Shown here: in pieces, positions 17,758-26,692 of the stretch
Numbering within the stretch: position 1 is the stretch's first letter
How the letters are laid out: every line of letters begins with the position of its first letter
Source: Selenomonadaceae bacterium
GTDB lineage: Bacteria; Bacillota; Negativicutes; Selenomonadales; Selenomonadaceae
Assembly: GCA_017475745.1 (NCBI GenBank)
Contig: JAFVEZ010000045.1
Coordinates: 1-64,000, forward strand
Direction of reading: 5' to 3'
Length of the DNA stretch: 64,000 nucleotides
Made by a program: the position numbers and the translations under genes
The notes under the pieces: model-generated
Database searches by the model: none
What the model was told of the DNA's origin: nothing
The model's input: the letters and a program-made list of their open reading frames with translations, nothing else

Positions 17758-19401
17758 ATGGATATTATTGATAAAAATTTTGAAAAATATGGTTGTCTTA
17801 CAAAAAATCCAAATTTTGTCAATAAAATATGGAGTAATTTTTTTGATGAAATTTTTAATAAAAGATTGATTTTATATGGTGTTACTCAAATTACATCTTT
17901 TTTGTGGATAAGGTATAAGAAAAAGATTTCTATATCTGCTGTTATTGATAATAGTCAGAAAAAATTAGGGCAACCATTAGGTAATTTTTTCGACGAAGAT
18001 GATTTGAAAGATGCTAAAGATATTATAATTCAGTCAAAAGAAATTTTGAAAGAATTTGATCCAAATGAAGTAGTTATATTAATTTCTAGTGTTCAAAGTT
18101 GTGATGAAATAGCAAATGAACTTGAAAAAAATAATTTCTGCAATTATTTTAGTGCTTTTCATATGGAGTGTTATTATCGTGAACATATGAAAAAAAATAA
18201 TTTGACATTTTCAACTTTGAATACTTATAGAAATGATTATGCTAAAAAGTGTATTAGTAAGTATCAAATTCAAGATAAAAAAGTAATTTTTTTTGATATG
18301 GGAGTTTATTTAGATCATGGCAAATATATTACTGAACAACTTTTGGCTATGAATGAAAATATTGATATTGTCTGGTTTACAAATGATGATTCCATAAATA
18401 TACCAAAAAAAGTTAGATCTGTAAAAGTTTCGGATTGGAAGAATTTCATTTATGAAATGGAGACAGCTAAAATTTGGATTATAAATGTTTTTCCTATTCC
18501 AACCTATCTAATAAAAAGAGAAGATCAAGTTTGTATTCAAATAAAGCATTGGGGTAGTATTACTTTAAAAAAATTTTATCTTGATGATATAAAAGATTTA
18601 GATAAAAAAAATACAAAATATCGCTCTATTAATTTGTTAAATGATGATAAAAAGATATTCAAATTAAATGGAATGTGGACTGATTACATAATAAGTGGCA
18701 GTGATTTTGATGAAGATTCTTGCCGAAAAGGATTTAACTTCAATAATAAATTTATACGTTGTGGTTCACCAAGAAGTGATATTCTATTTAACCCTAAAAA
18801 ATATAAAGAAGACGTTTATCGAAAGCTTAATCTAAAAAATGCAGAACATATTTTACTTTATGTTCCAACATATCGTCGTTATAAATGGGAAAATGAAAAA
18901 AATAGTTTAAATTATGATATTCTCTTACAAAGTTTGAAACAAAAATGGAAAGGTAAATGGAAAATTCTGCTCAGATTGCATCCATATGATAAGAATAATT
19001 CAAAGAAAATCGAACAATCAGATCATATTATAGATGTAAGTCATTATGATGATGGTCAAGAACTTGTTGCGGCAACTGATGTAATGGTTTCAGATTATTC
19101 AAGTATCATGTTTGATCCGGCTTATGTCATGAAACCAGTGTTTTTGTATGCACCAGACAGGGAAATTTACTTAAAAAAAGATAGAGATTTTTTGATTGAT
19201 TATGATTCTCTACCATTTCCAATTTCAATTACAAATGAAGAATTATCCGAACAAATATTGAATTTTGATGAAACTGTATATAAACAAAAAGTAAGATCTT
19301 TTTTGAATAAATATGGAGTACATGAAGATGGTCATGCCAGCGAACGTGCTGCGAATTTTATTTTAAATTTACTATCAAAAGAAGGTGAATGTCATGCCTA
19401 A
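17758..19401 (+). CDS. CDP-glycerol:glycan glycerophosphotransferase family protein with N-terminal Rossmann-like domain
   Basis: A 547-residue protein. From about residue 170 to the end it resembles TagB/TagF-type glycerophosphotransferases, which pass glycerol phosphate from CDP-glycerol to a glycan or a growing polymer: LLYVPTYRRYKWE near 365, LLRLHPYD near 400, DVMVSDYSSIMFDPAY near 440 and a C-terminal GHASERAANFI. Residues about 35-130 form a separate Rossmann-like domain (LILYGVTQITSF, AVIDNSQKKLGQ). Base composition is very AT-rich (12 G or C in the first 60 bases of one coding stretch, 17761-17820), unlike the AICAR gene just upstream, suggesting transfer. It overlaps the next gene by eight bases. 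Confidence 0.87.
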   Translation: MDIIDKNFEKYGCLTKNPNFVNKIWSNFFDEIFNKRLILYGVTQITSFLWIRYKKKISISAVIDNSQKKLGQPLGNFFDEDDLKDAKDIIIQSKEILKEFDPNEVVILISSVQSCDEIANELEKNNFCNYFSAFHMECYYREHMKKNNLTFSTLNTYRNDYAKKCISKYQIQDKKVIFFDMGVYLDHGKYITEQLLAMNENIDIVWFTNDDSINIPKKVRSVKVSDWKNFIYEMETAKIWIINVFPIPTYLIKREDQVCIQIKHWGSITLKKFYLDDIKDLDKKNTKYRSINLLNDDKKIFKLNGMWTDYIISGSDFDEDSCRKGFNFNNKFIRCGSPRSDILFNPKKYKEDVYRKLNLKNAEHILLYVPTYRRYKWENEKNSLNYDILLQSLKQKWKGKWKILLRLHPYDKNNSKKIEQSDHIIDVSHYDDGQELVAATDVMVSDYSSIMFDPAYVMKPVFLYAPDREIYLKKDRDFLIDYDSLPFPISITNEELSEQILNFDETVYKQKVRSFLNKYGVHEDGHASERAANFILNLLSKEGECHA

Positions 19402-20719
19402 AGTTTCAATTTTAATTCCAATTTACAATGTTGAAAAATATCTCAGGCAGTGTTTAGATAGCGTTGTTAATCAGACTTTAAAGGATATTGAAATAATTTG
19501 TATCAATGATGGATCAACAGATAATTCACTAGAAATAATAAAAGAATTTGCAACTAAAGACAGCCGAATCAAAATCATAAATAAAAAAAATACTGGATAT
19601 GGACATTCCATGAATTGTGGATTAGAAATTTCGCAAGGTGAATATATAGGTATCATTGAGAGTGATGATTTTGCTGATTTAAATATGTTTGAAGTTCTTT
19701 ATAATCATGCCAAAAATTCAAATGCTGAAATTGTTAGATCTAATCATTTTGAACAGATAGATGAACATTCAAAATTTATAGAAGTTCTTCGTGAAGATTT
19801 ATATAATCAGATTTTTACACCAAGGTTACAAGATTATTACTTCTTTTCAAGGCAAGTAGCAGTTTGGAGCGGTATTTATAAGCGAGATTTTCTTTCCAAA
19901 AATGAAATTAATTTTACGGAAACTCCAGGCGCTTCATATCAAGATATATCTTTTGCTTTTAAGGCTTTTAGTTGCGTAGATCGACTTTTGTTGATTAAAG
20001 ATGCTTTTGTTCATTATCGTGTTGACAATCCAAATTCATCTGTTAAATCTAAGCAAAAAGTTTATTGCATATTTGACGAATTTGATGAAATTGAAAAATT
20101 TTTATTAAAACGCAAAGAGTTTTATAATCCATGCAGGTATATCTTTGAATCAATGATAAAATTCCAACGTTGTGAATATCATTTCAGCAGAATAGATGAT
20201 CAATTTAAATTTGATTTCTTGCAAAGAATGTCAAAAGAATTTCAAAAAGATAACGCTGCAGGATATTTAAATAAAAATTTCTGGCAAGAAGATAAATGGT
20301 CAGATGTTCAAACTTTATTGCTTGATGAAAAAGAATATTTTTATATGCTATGTAGAAAAATTAAACTTTCAAGAATGTATAAAAATGATTTCATTTCAAA
20401 AATTAAGTCTTTTGAGAATATTTACATATATGGTGCCGGAAAAGTAGCAAATTATATGTTATTTGAATTGTTTAGAAGACATTTTTCCGTTAAAGAAATT
20501 ATCGTTTCTCAGTTAGAAAATAATCCCAGTTTTCTTGAGGGTATTCCAGTTAATGTTCTTGAAAAATCAAATTTTGATAGAGAAAAAGACGTGATATTAC
20601 TGGCATTAAAAGAAAAAGATCAACCAGAAATTTTATATAAATTGTCAAATGAAGGCTGCAGAAATATAATAATAGTGACAAAAGAATTACGACGAGAATT
20701 ACTCTATTATTATATATGA
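19394..20719 (+). CDS. Family 2 glycosyltransferase with C-terminal Rossmann-like domain
   Basis: A 441-residue GT-A type glycosyltransferase. The N-terminal half has KVSILIPIYNVEKYL, IEIICINDGSTDNS near 35, NTGYGHSMNCGLE near 70 and IIESDDFAD near 90 (DxD-like metal site). The acceptor region follows to about 330. Residues about 341-440 form a second domain beginning YIYGAGKVANYML, a nucleotide-fold start similar to domains in the two flanking proteins. ATG 19394 has GAAGGTG six bases upstream. There are no membrane segments, so it should act in the cytoplasm on a nucleotide sugar. The donor sugar cannot be told. AT-rich like its upstream neighbour. Confidence 0.88.
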   Translation: MPKVSILIPIYNVEKYLRQCLDSVVNQTLKDIEIICINDGSTDNSLEIIKEFATKDSRIKIINKKNTGYGHSMNCGLEISQGEYIGIIESDDFADLNMFEVLYNHAKNSNAEIVRSNHFEQIDEHSKFIEVLREDLYNQIFTPRLQDYYFFSRQVAVWSGIYKRDFLSKNEINFTETPGASYQDISFAFKAFSCVDRLLLIKDAFVHYRVDNPNSSVKSKQKVYCIFDEFDEIEKFLLKRKEFYNPCRYIFESMIKFQRCEYHFSRIDDQFKFDFLQRMSKEFQKDNAAGYLNKNFWQEDKWSDVQTLLLDEKEYFYMLCRKIKLSRMYKNDFISKIKSFENIYIYGAGKVANYMLFELFRRHFSVKEIIVSQLENNPSFLEGIPVNVLEKSNFDREKDVILLALKEKDQPEILYKLSNEGCRNIIIVTKELRRELLYYYI

Positions 20720-20744
20720 TATTTCTATAGGAGATTTGCTTATA

Positions 20745-22970
20745 ATGAATAAAACGGAAGAACTGATAAAAGAGATCGGTACAGGTTTGTGGCGATGGTT
20801 TGATTTTATGCCAGGCAGCTCTCTTTTATATATTGGTGATGTTGGTGAAGGTGATTTTCAAATCAATGATGTTAAAATTTCGTATGTATCTTTAGAGGTT
20901 AGCTGTCAAGAGAATTGGCAGCTAAATCACCGAGGACATTTTGACTACATTATTTCAGTAGCTGATTTAGAAAAACAAATTAAACCCATTGAAATTTTAA
21001 GTAAATGGAAAACTTTATTAAATTCAACGGGCTGTTTACTTTTAGGTTTTAATAATCGTTTTGGTATAAGATATTTTTGTGGTGATAGAGACCCCTATAC
21101 TAAACGTAATTTTGATAGCATAGAGAATTACTATCAAGCTTATGCCAATAGTGCAGATATTTTTAATGGTAGAATGTACAATCATGTTGAGATTGAACAT
21201 ATTCTTCGACAAGCAGGCTTGAATAAATTCAAATTTTTCTCTGTCTTGACTGATTTGAAAAATCCTTCAATGATCTATTCTGAAGATTATCTTCCAAATG
21301 AAGACTTATCAAGCCGCCTGTTTCCTACTTACAATTATCCGAGTACAGTCTTTTTGTCTGAAGAGACGCTCTATGCTTCGTTAATTGCTAACGGAATGTT
21401 CCATAAAATGGCAAATGCTTATTTGATTGAGTGTCCACTCGCCGGTAACTTTTCAGATGTTCTGCACGTTACTTGCTCAATAGAACGCGGCAAAGAAAAT
21501 GCACTTTTCACTATAATACACAATGACAATATCGTTGAGAAGCGGGCGATTTATCCAGAAGGCAAACAACGATTGAAAAATTTAGAAGAAAATATTCAAG
21601 ACTTAAAATCACATGGAGTATCAGTCGTCAATGGTAAACTCATTAACGATAGTTATATAATGCCATATATAAAGGCAGAGACCGGTGATGTTTATTTAAA
21701 ACGACTATTAAGAGAAAACAAAGAAAAATTTTTCCAAGAATTGGATCATTTTCGTGATATGATTTTGCGTTCATCAGAAATAGTTGAAGATGGCGAAGAG
21801 GGAATCATACTCAAAAAAGGCTATGCTGATATGGTGCTGATTAATAGCTTTTACATTGATGGTGAGTTCTTCTTCTACGATCAAGAGGATTTTATAGAAA
21901 ACTGTCCTCTCAATATGATGATGGCGCGAGTAATTAGAACTCTTTATTTTGGTAATGTAAATTTAAATAGTATATTACATCAAGATATACTGTATGAAAG
22001 ATATGGATTACTTGAAAATAAAAATAAATGGTTAAAAATGGGCTGGGAATTTCTCAATAATCTTCGTAAAGATAAGGAATTGTCTAAATATCACTCAAAA
22101 ATCAGATGCAATCCATTAATTGTCAATGCCAATCGTCAACGACTGAATTTTTCCACTGAACAGTATCAACGTATCTTCATTGATATTTTTGATAATGCTG
22201 ATACGCGCAAATTGATTCTCTTCGGTGCTGGACGTTATACTCAACGTTTTATTGAACTTTATGCAATGGATTATGATATTGAAGCAATCATTGACAATAA
22301 TCAAGAACAATGGGGAAAAGAACTTGCCGGAGTTAGAATACAATCTCCGAACATCTTAAAACAATTTCAATCTGGTGAATATAAAGTAATAATCTGCATT
22401 AAAAAATACACATCTGTCATGAAGCAACTAGATGCAATGGGTGTTTCAGAGTACAGTATTTATGATCCAAATAATAACTATCCGAGAAAACGCAAACCGA
22501 TCGTTGCTGACAATGTTGACGCAAATCAACCAGTCACTAAAAAGAAATACCATACCGGTTATATCGCCGGTGTCTTTGATTTATACCACATTGGACATCT
22601 TAATATGTTCAAGCGTGCCAAAGAGCAATGCGATTATCTGATTGTCGGAATTGTAACTGATGAAGGTGTCCGCAAATATAAAGGAGTAGAACCGTTTGTT
22701 CCATTTGAAGAGCGAATTGAGATGGTTAAGTCCTGCCGTTATGTTGATGAAGTGGTGGCTATTCCGCCGACTTATAGAGACACAATAGACGCTTGGAAAC
22801 TTCACCATTTTGATGTTCAATTCTCTGGCAGCGATTACATCAATAATGATAATTGGCTTGCTAGTAAAGAGTTTTTGGAGAGACATGGTGCCGATTTAGT
22901 ATTCTTCTCTTATACCCAATCAACTTCATCTACGAAACTGAAGAAGTTGATTGACCAAAAATTGATATGA
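20745..22970 (+). CDS. Multidomain methyltransferase-like / kinase-like / Rossmann / glycerol-3-phosphate cytidylyltransferase fusion
   Basis: A 741-residue protein. Residues about 1-240 look like a class I methyltransferase (LLYIGDVGEGDF, HFDYIISV, LLLGFNNRFGIRYF). Residues about 250-440 include ADMVLINSFYIDGEFFFYDQE, which resembles the Asn and Asp positions of kinase-like domains attached to glycan methyltransferases. Residues about 490-590 are a Rossmann-like domain (LILFGAGRYTQRF, AIIDNNQEQWGK). Residues about 600-741 are a TagD-type cytidylyltransferase: GVFDLYHIGHLNMF with HIGH at 615-618, VPFEERIEMV, and a C-terminal STSSTKLKK. It should make CDP-glycerol for the phosphotransferase upstream. 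The first three activities are inferred. The last part is less AT-rich (24 of 60 G or C at 22561-22620). Confidence 0.85.
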   Translation: MNKTEELIKEIGTGLWRWFDFMPGSSLLYIGDVGEGDFQINDVKISYVSLEVSCQENWQLNHRGHFDYIISVADLEKQIKPIEILSKWKTLLNSTGCLLLGFNNRFGIRYFCGDRDPYTKRNFDSIENYYQAYANSADIFNGRMYNHVEIEHILRQAGLNKFKFFSVLTDLKNPSMIYSEDYLPNEDLSSRLFPTYNYPSTVFLSEETLYASLIANGMFHKMANAYLIECPLAGNFSDVLHVTCSIERGKENALFTIIHNDNIVEKRAIYPEGKQRLKNLEENIQDLKSHGVSVVNGKLINDSYIMPYIKAETGDVYLKRLLRENKEKFFQELDHFRDMILRSSEIVEDGEEGIILKKGYADMVLINSFYIDGEFFFYDQEDFIENCPLNMMMARVIRTLYFGNVNLNSILHQDILYERYGLLENKNKWLKMGWEFLNNLRKDKELSKYHSKIRCNPLIVNANRQRLNFSTEQYQRIFIDIFDNADTRKLILFGAGRYTQRFIELYAMDYDIEAIIDNNQEQWGKELAGVRIQSPNILKQFQSGEYKVIICIKKYTSVMKQLDAMGVSEYSIYDPNNNYPRKRKPIVADNVDANQPVTKKKYHTGYIAGVFDLYHIGHLNMFKRAKEQCDYLIVGIVTDEGVRKYKGVEPFVPFEERIEMVKSCRYVDEVVAIPPTYRDTIDAWKLHHFDVQFSGSDYINNDNWLASKEFLERHGADLVFFSYTQSTSSTKLKKLIDQKLI

Positions 22971-22985
22971 TTAGTGGGTGAGTCG

Positions 22986-25091
22986 ATGGGATTATGGAAC
23001 AAATTTTCTAATATCTTTCGCAAAAAGAAATCACAAGGTAACCAGGGTGGCTGGCAAGAGCAGGCTATCAGACACGAAACTGATTTAGATCGTGAGATTG
23101 CAGCTCTCTATTCAGTATTGGTTGATATTATGGGATCGGATCGCCTAGTCATTCAAGCAGGCAAGATGGACGCGCTCAGGTATATGCGTTCTCAAGACCC
23201 ATGTGAACGTGTATTGGCACTTCGTAGAATCTTAGAGGAAAATCCAACAATTACACCTGCACCTAAAATGTCTGAAATACCGGCAGAATTGACCAGACTA
23301 TCTGAACAGATTGCAGACATAATGGCACGACGCAATGTTGAAGATAAAATTGATCGTAAAATCAATGAAAAACTCGAAAAAGATCACCAAGAATATCTCA
23401 AAGATATAAAAATGCAGGTGCTTCGTGAAGAAAAGACTGAGGTAGAATCAGCGCACGATATAAAGAAACGTGAGGAGCTTGAAACTCTCGAAAAAGTTAA
23501 GCTCACTCAATCTGTTATGGAGCTGCTCCGCCCTAAAACTCTTGAGGAGATTGTAGGACAAGAACGCGCCGTTAAGGCTCTTCGCTCAAAATTAGCTTCA
23601 CCATATCCTCAACACTTGATACTCTATGGTCCACCTGGCGTTGGCAAGACCACTGCAGCGAGATTGGTACTGGAATCAGTTAGAGGTGATAAAATCTCAC
23701 CGTTTGCGGCTGATGCACCATTCGTTGAGACTGATGGAACAACACTTCGCTGGGATCCTCGTGATGTCACAAATCCACTTCTTGGCAGCGTTCACGATCC
23801 GATTTATCAAGGTGCTCAACGCAATCTGGCCGAAATAGGCGTACCGGAACCCAAACCGGGACTAGTTACCGATGCTCACGGTGGTATATTGTTCATTGAT
23901 GAGATCGGCGAGATGGACTTGATGCTTCAGAATAAGTTACTGAAAGTGTTGGAGGACAAGCGCGCTTATTTTGAGTCCTCTTATTATGATCCGACTGATG
24001 AAAGAGTTCCGCCTTATATCAAAATGCTCTTTGAAAACGGTGCTCCTGCAGACTTTGTGCTGATTGGTGCTACAACCCGCGATGCAAGTCACATCAATCC
24101 TGCGTTGAGGTCAAGATGTGCTGAGATTTACTTTGAGCCGCTTACACCTAAACACATCATTGAGATACTCAACAATGCTGCAAAGAAACTCAATGTCGAG
24201 CTTGACGAGGGCATTGCCGAGACTATCAGCGAATACACGATCGAAGGACGCAAGGCGATAAATATTTTAGCTGATTCCTATAGTCTGGCGTTGAATAATA
24301 GAGAATCAGATGACAAAAATTCCACTGAAGCTACCGATGGTATTGATGACACTGATAAAATCGTTAGAATCTCTAAGCAAAATATTTACGAAGTAGCACA
24401 AGTAAGTAGACTATTCCAATTTGTCACAAAAAAGGCGTCTGATAAATCCGTTGTCGGTCATATATTTGGACTTGGTGTCAGCGGCTTCTTGGGTAGTGTC
24501 ATTGAGATTGAAGCAGTTGCATTCAAGGCGAATGAGAAAGGAAAAGGCACGATCAGATTTAATGAGACTGCTGGCTCCATGGCAAAGGATTCCGTCTTTA
24601 ATGCCGCATCAATTCTTCGCAAATTCACCGGTAAGGATATTCACGATTATGATGTCCACATCAACGTTATCGGTGGTGGCAATATCGACGGACCTTCCGC
24701 CGGTACGGCAATTCTCGCCGCGCTTGTCAGTGCCGTCACAGGTTGGAAAATCAAGCAAAATGTTGCTGTAACCGGTGAAATTTCACTGCAAGGCAGAGTT
24801 AGACCTGTCGGCGGTGTCTTTGAGAAGGCCTACGGTGCAAAACAAGCGGGCATTAAGACCCTTGTCATTCCAAAAGAGAACGACAAAGACATACCTCAAG
24901 ATCATCTTGGACTTGAAATACATCAAGTATCTACCGCTGAAGAAGCTTTTGAGTGGATTTTTGAGGATTATTCGGCTGATTCTGTACAGACTGCTGCTTC
25001 TAATTCTGAATTTGAAATAGCTTCTTTATCACAATCTGAAATTGATGACAACCAATTCAAACCTTGGTTGATCGTTGACAACAAAGAATGA
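22986..25091 (+). CDS. Lon family ATP-dependent protease, LonC type
   Basis: A 701-residue protease lacking the usual Lon N-terminal substrate domain; instead there is a basic start (NKFSNIFRKKK) and a coiled-coil stretch to about residue 180. The AAA+ part has Walker A YGPPGVGKTTAA near 213, Walker B ILFIDEIGEMD near 301 and a sensor segment ATTRDASHINPALRSRC. The Ser-Lys protease domain has DGPSAGTAI near 568 and EKAYGAKQAG near 612. It resembles the Lon-like protease common in Firmicutes (spore Lon C group), which also occurs in non-sporulating relatives. ATG 22986 was preferred to GTG 22974. It starts 15 bases after the cytidylyltransferase stop; the link is probably only positional. Confidence 0.9.
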   Translation: MGLWNKFSNIFRKKKSQGNQGGWQEQAIRHETDLDREIAALYSVLVDIMGSDRLVIQAGKMDALRYMRSQDPCERVLALRRILEENPTITPAPKMSEIPAELTRLSEQIADIMARRNVEDKIDRKINEKLEKDHQEYLKDIKMQVLREEKTEVESAHDIKKREELETLEKVKLTQSVMELLRPKTLEEIVGQERAVKALRSKLASPYPQHLILYGPPGVGKTTAARLVLESVRGDKISPFAADAPFVETDGTTLRWDPRDVTNPLLGSVHDPIYQGAQRNLAEIGVPEPKPGLVTDAHGGILFIDEIGEMDLMLQNKLLKVLEDKRAYFESSYYDPTDERVPPYIKMLFENGAPADFVLIGATTRDASHINPALRSRCAEIYFEPLTPKHIIEILNNAAKKLNVELDEGIAETISEYTIEGRKAINILADSYSLALNNRESDDKNSTEATDGIDDTDKIVRISKQNIYEVAQVSRLFQFVTKKASDKSVVGHIFGLGVSGFLGSVIEIEAVAFKANEKGKGTIRFNETAGSMAKDSVFNAASILRKFTGKDIHDYDVHINVIGGGNIDGPSAGTAILAALVSAVTGWKIKQNVAVTGEISLQGRVRPVGGVFEKAYGAKQAGIKTLVIPKENDKDIPQDHLGLEIHQVSTAEEAFEWIFEDYSADSVQTAASNSEFEIASLSQSEIDDNQFKPWLIVDNKE

Positions 25092-25098
25092 GATTCAA

Positions 25099-25830
25099 TC
25101 AAAATACATTCATGAGCTTGTGGGTCTGCGGGATTATTCTGACACTATTGAGATGTTTCAAAGCTAGTGCTTGGAATAGTAACAATTTATCCGGAGCTGC
25201 AGCTTCAATATGATTGAACGGTGTTACTGGCTGAAGTACCAATAAAATATCTTTCGATGTTGTGGCAATCATTTTTACTGCCGTCAAAAATTCTTCTGTC
25301 GTCGTCTCAGCGGAGATGACGATCTTTGTATACAAATCTTTTGTCTTTGCAATCTCCAAGAAGCGCCTATGATTTTCAAATAAGTCCGTTCCAACGACGC
25401 TGGGCAGCTTAATATCCATGCTAATGATATCAACGCAATCAATGATTTTTTCAAGCTCATTAAAAAGTGTACCATTGGTTTCAAGGAATATTTTAGTATC
25501 GACATTATTTGCGACAGCCTGAATAAAATCACAGTGAAGCATTGGTTCACCACCAGTGAAGGTAATTGAGTGCGTTGGCACTTCGTTAATCATAGCCTGT
25601 ACGGCATCGACGACTTTATCAGATGAGATCGGATTCTGTATCCTGTAAAATTTCATTGAACCTGCCGTTGTCTCAAAGTTACAATACGGCTGAGTTCTAA
25701 ATTTAGTATCACAATAAGCACAACGCAAGTTGCAACCGGTGAGCCTTACAAATACTTGACGACAACCGACATATTTGCCCTCACCCTGCACTGATGAGAA
25801 TATTTCTATCAAATTTGCTGATTTAATCAT
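25099..25830 (-). CDS. queE: 7-carboxy-7-deazaguanine synthase (radical SAM)
   Basis: QueE rearranges 6-carboxytetrahydropterin to the deazaguanine ring. The 243-residue protein has the short SPASM-free radical SAM core with CNLRCAYC (CxxxCxxC) near residue 33, the preceding VQGEGKYVGCRQVFVR segment typical of QueE, and FTGGEPMLH near residue 95 (GGE motif). QueD is the upstream gene on the same strand, separated by about 260 bases that hold hairpins. The 3' end faces lonC with an eight-base gap. Confidence 0.95.
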   Translation of the reverse strand: MIKSANLIEIFSSVQGEGKYVGCRQVFVRLTGCNLRCAYCDTKFRTQPYCNFETTAGSMKFYRIQNPISSDKVVDAVQAMINEVPTHSITFTGGEPMLHCDFIQAVANNVDTKIFLETNGTLFNELEKIIDCVDIISMDIKLPSVVGTDLFENHRRFLEIAKTKDLYTKIVISAETTTEEFLTAVKMIATTSKDILLVLQPVTPFNHIEAAAPDKLLLFQALALKHLNSVRIIPQTHKLMNVF

Positions 25831-25953
25831 TTTATCACATGCCCATCTAAGAAGTTAATTATAGGTTTTTATCTCATTCTGCTTTCATGATGAGTAAACA
25901 ACTAAACTAAAATTTTGTAGACGTTACTATTGTTATTCTACTTTCTCGTAAAT

Positions 25954-26055
25954 GTGAGAGTACCAGAGAAGTCTCACTTCGTTGTGGCTTCGATTGCATG
26001 CTGCCTTTGTTATACCGAGTGGTTAAACGAAGGTGGCACGAGTAAAGAACACTCA
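25954..26055 (+). ncRNA. Candidate structured RNA element 1 between queD and queE
   Basis: Two hairpins are visible. GTGAGA (25954-25959) pairs with TCTCAC (25972-25977). A longer one pairs TGCC (26002-26005) with GGCA (26035-26038), TTTGTT (26006-26011) with AACGAA (26026-26031) and ACC with GGT at the tip; AGTAAA follows. The longer hairpin recurs at 26610-26652 with a compensatory pair change. The transcribed strand is unknown: queD and queE read on the - strand, the repeat is described here on the + strand. Confidence 0.35.
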
Positions 26056-26091
26056 CATCACGTTCGCAGGTATAAATACAGATTATTTGTC

Positions 26092-26478
26092 TCAATCGGC
26101 TGTATATGTCACGCAAGAACGTGGAGATTCATAAACTCTGATAGCTTTAAGATTTGCAGTTGAGTCTATAAAAATTTCCGATGCTGATAATGTCTCAAAT
26201 ATGTACTGAGCAAGGTTTTCAGCCGTCGGATTTTTACCAGCTTCCTTGGAAAAAAACGGCAATTCATTAAGATACCTATGATCCAACTCGTCAAGCACTT
26301 TATTCAATTCAGCTTTCAATATCTTAAAGTCTATTAACATTCCAAGCTTATCGAGTTCGCGACCTTCAACAACAGCTTCAACTGACCAATTATGTCCATG
26401 TAAGCGTTGACATTTGCCATTGTAGCCGTTGATATGATGAGCTGCTTCAAATTCTGCCCTTACTGTCAATTCAAACAC
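26092..26478 (-). CDS. queD: 6-carboxy-5,6,7,8-tetrahydropterin synthase
   Basis: QueD makes 6-carboxytetrahydropterin from dihydroneopterin triphosphate, the first step specific to queuosine. The 128-residue protein has the zinc histidines in FEAAHHI and RLHGHNW, with the catalytic Cys in CQRLHGH, then VIDF-like LIDFKILK, LDHRYLN and PTAENLAQYIF. GTG 26478 was chosen because GGTGGT lies six bases upstream and the protein then begins FELTVRAEF as expected; a TTG start at 26517 would add 13 residues. queE follows on the same strand. Confidence 0.95.
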   Translation of the reverse strand: MFELTVRAEFEAAHHINGYNGKCQRLHGHNWSVEAVVEGRELDKLGMLIDFKILKAELNKVLDELDHRYLNELPFFSKEAGKNPTAENLAQYIFETLSASEIFIDSTANLKAIRVYESPRSCVTYTAD

Positions 26479-26609
26479 ATTATCACCACCAAACACAATA
26501 TGCTCAAATTTTAGCAAATATTTGGAGTCTAGTCAATGAATAAAATTTGACTTATTCGTGTCGTCAATGTATAATGATTTTACTTGAAATTTGATATTTT
26601 GATTGTAAG

Positions 26610-26652
26610 TGTCTCCGCTCTTTGTTTAATAAACATCTGAACGAAGGCGACA
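26610..26652 (+). ncRNA. Candidate structured RNA element 2 upstream of yaaR
   Basis: TGTC (26610-26613) pairs with GACA (26649-26652) and CTTTGTT (26620-26626) with AACGAAG (26640-26646, one G-T pair). The same inner stem and the motif GTAAA after the outer stem occur in element 1; the third outer pair is T-A here and C-G there. It lies about 40 bases upstream of the yaaR start and about 130 bases upstream of the queD start on the other strand. Confidence 0.35.
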
Positions 26653-26692
26653 GTAAAATCAACTAAAATTTGCAAGAAAGCAGGTGGATTAT

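Noticed and set aside
26020-26060. T-box-like GGTGGCAC sequence near queD
   Set aside because: The motif resembles part of a T-box but lacks ACCGCG, a specifier arm and a terminator, and the + strand reads into the antisense of queD. It is better explained as part of the repeated hairpin.
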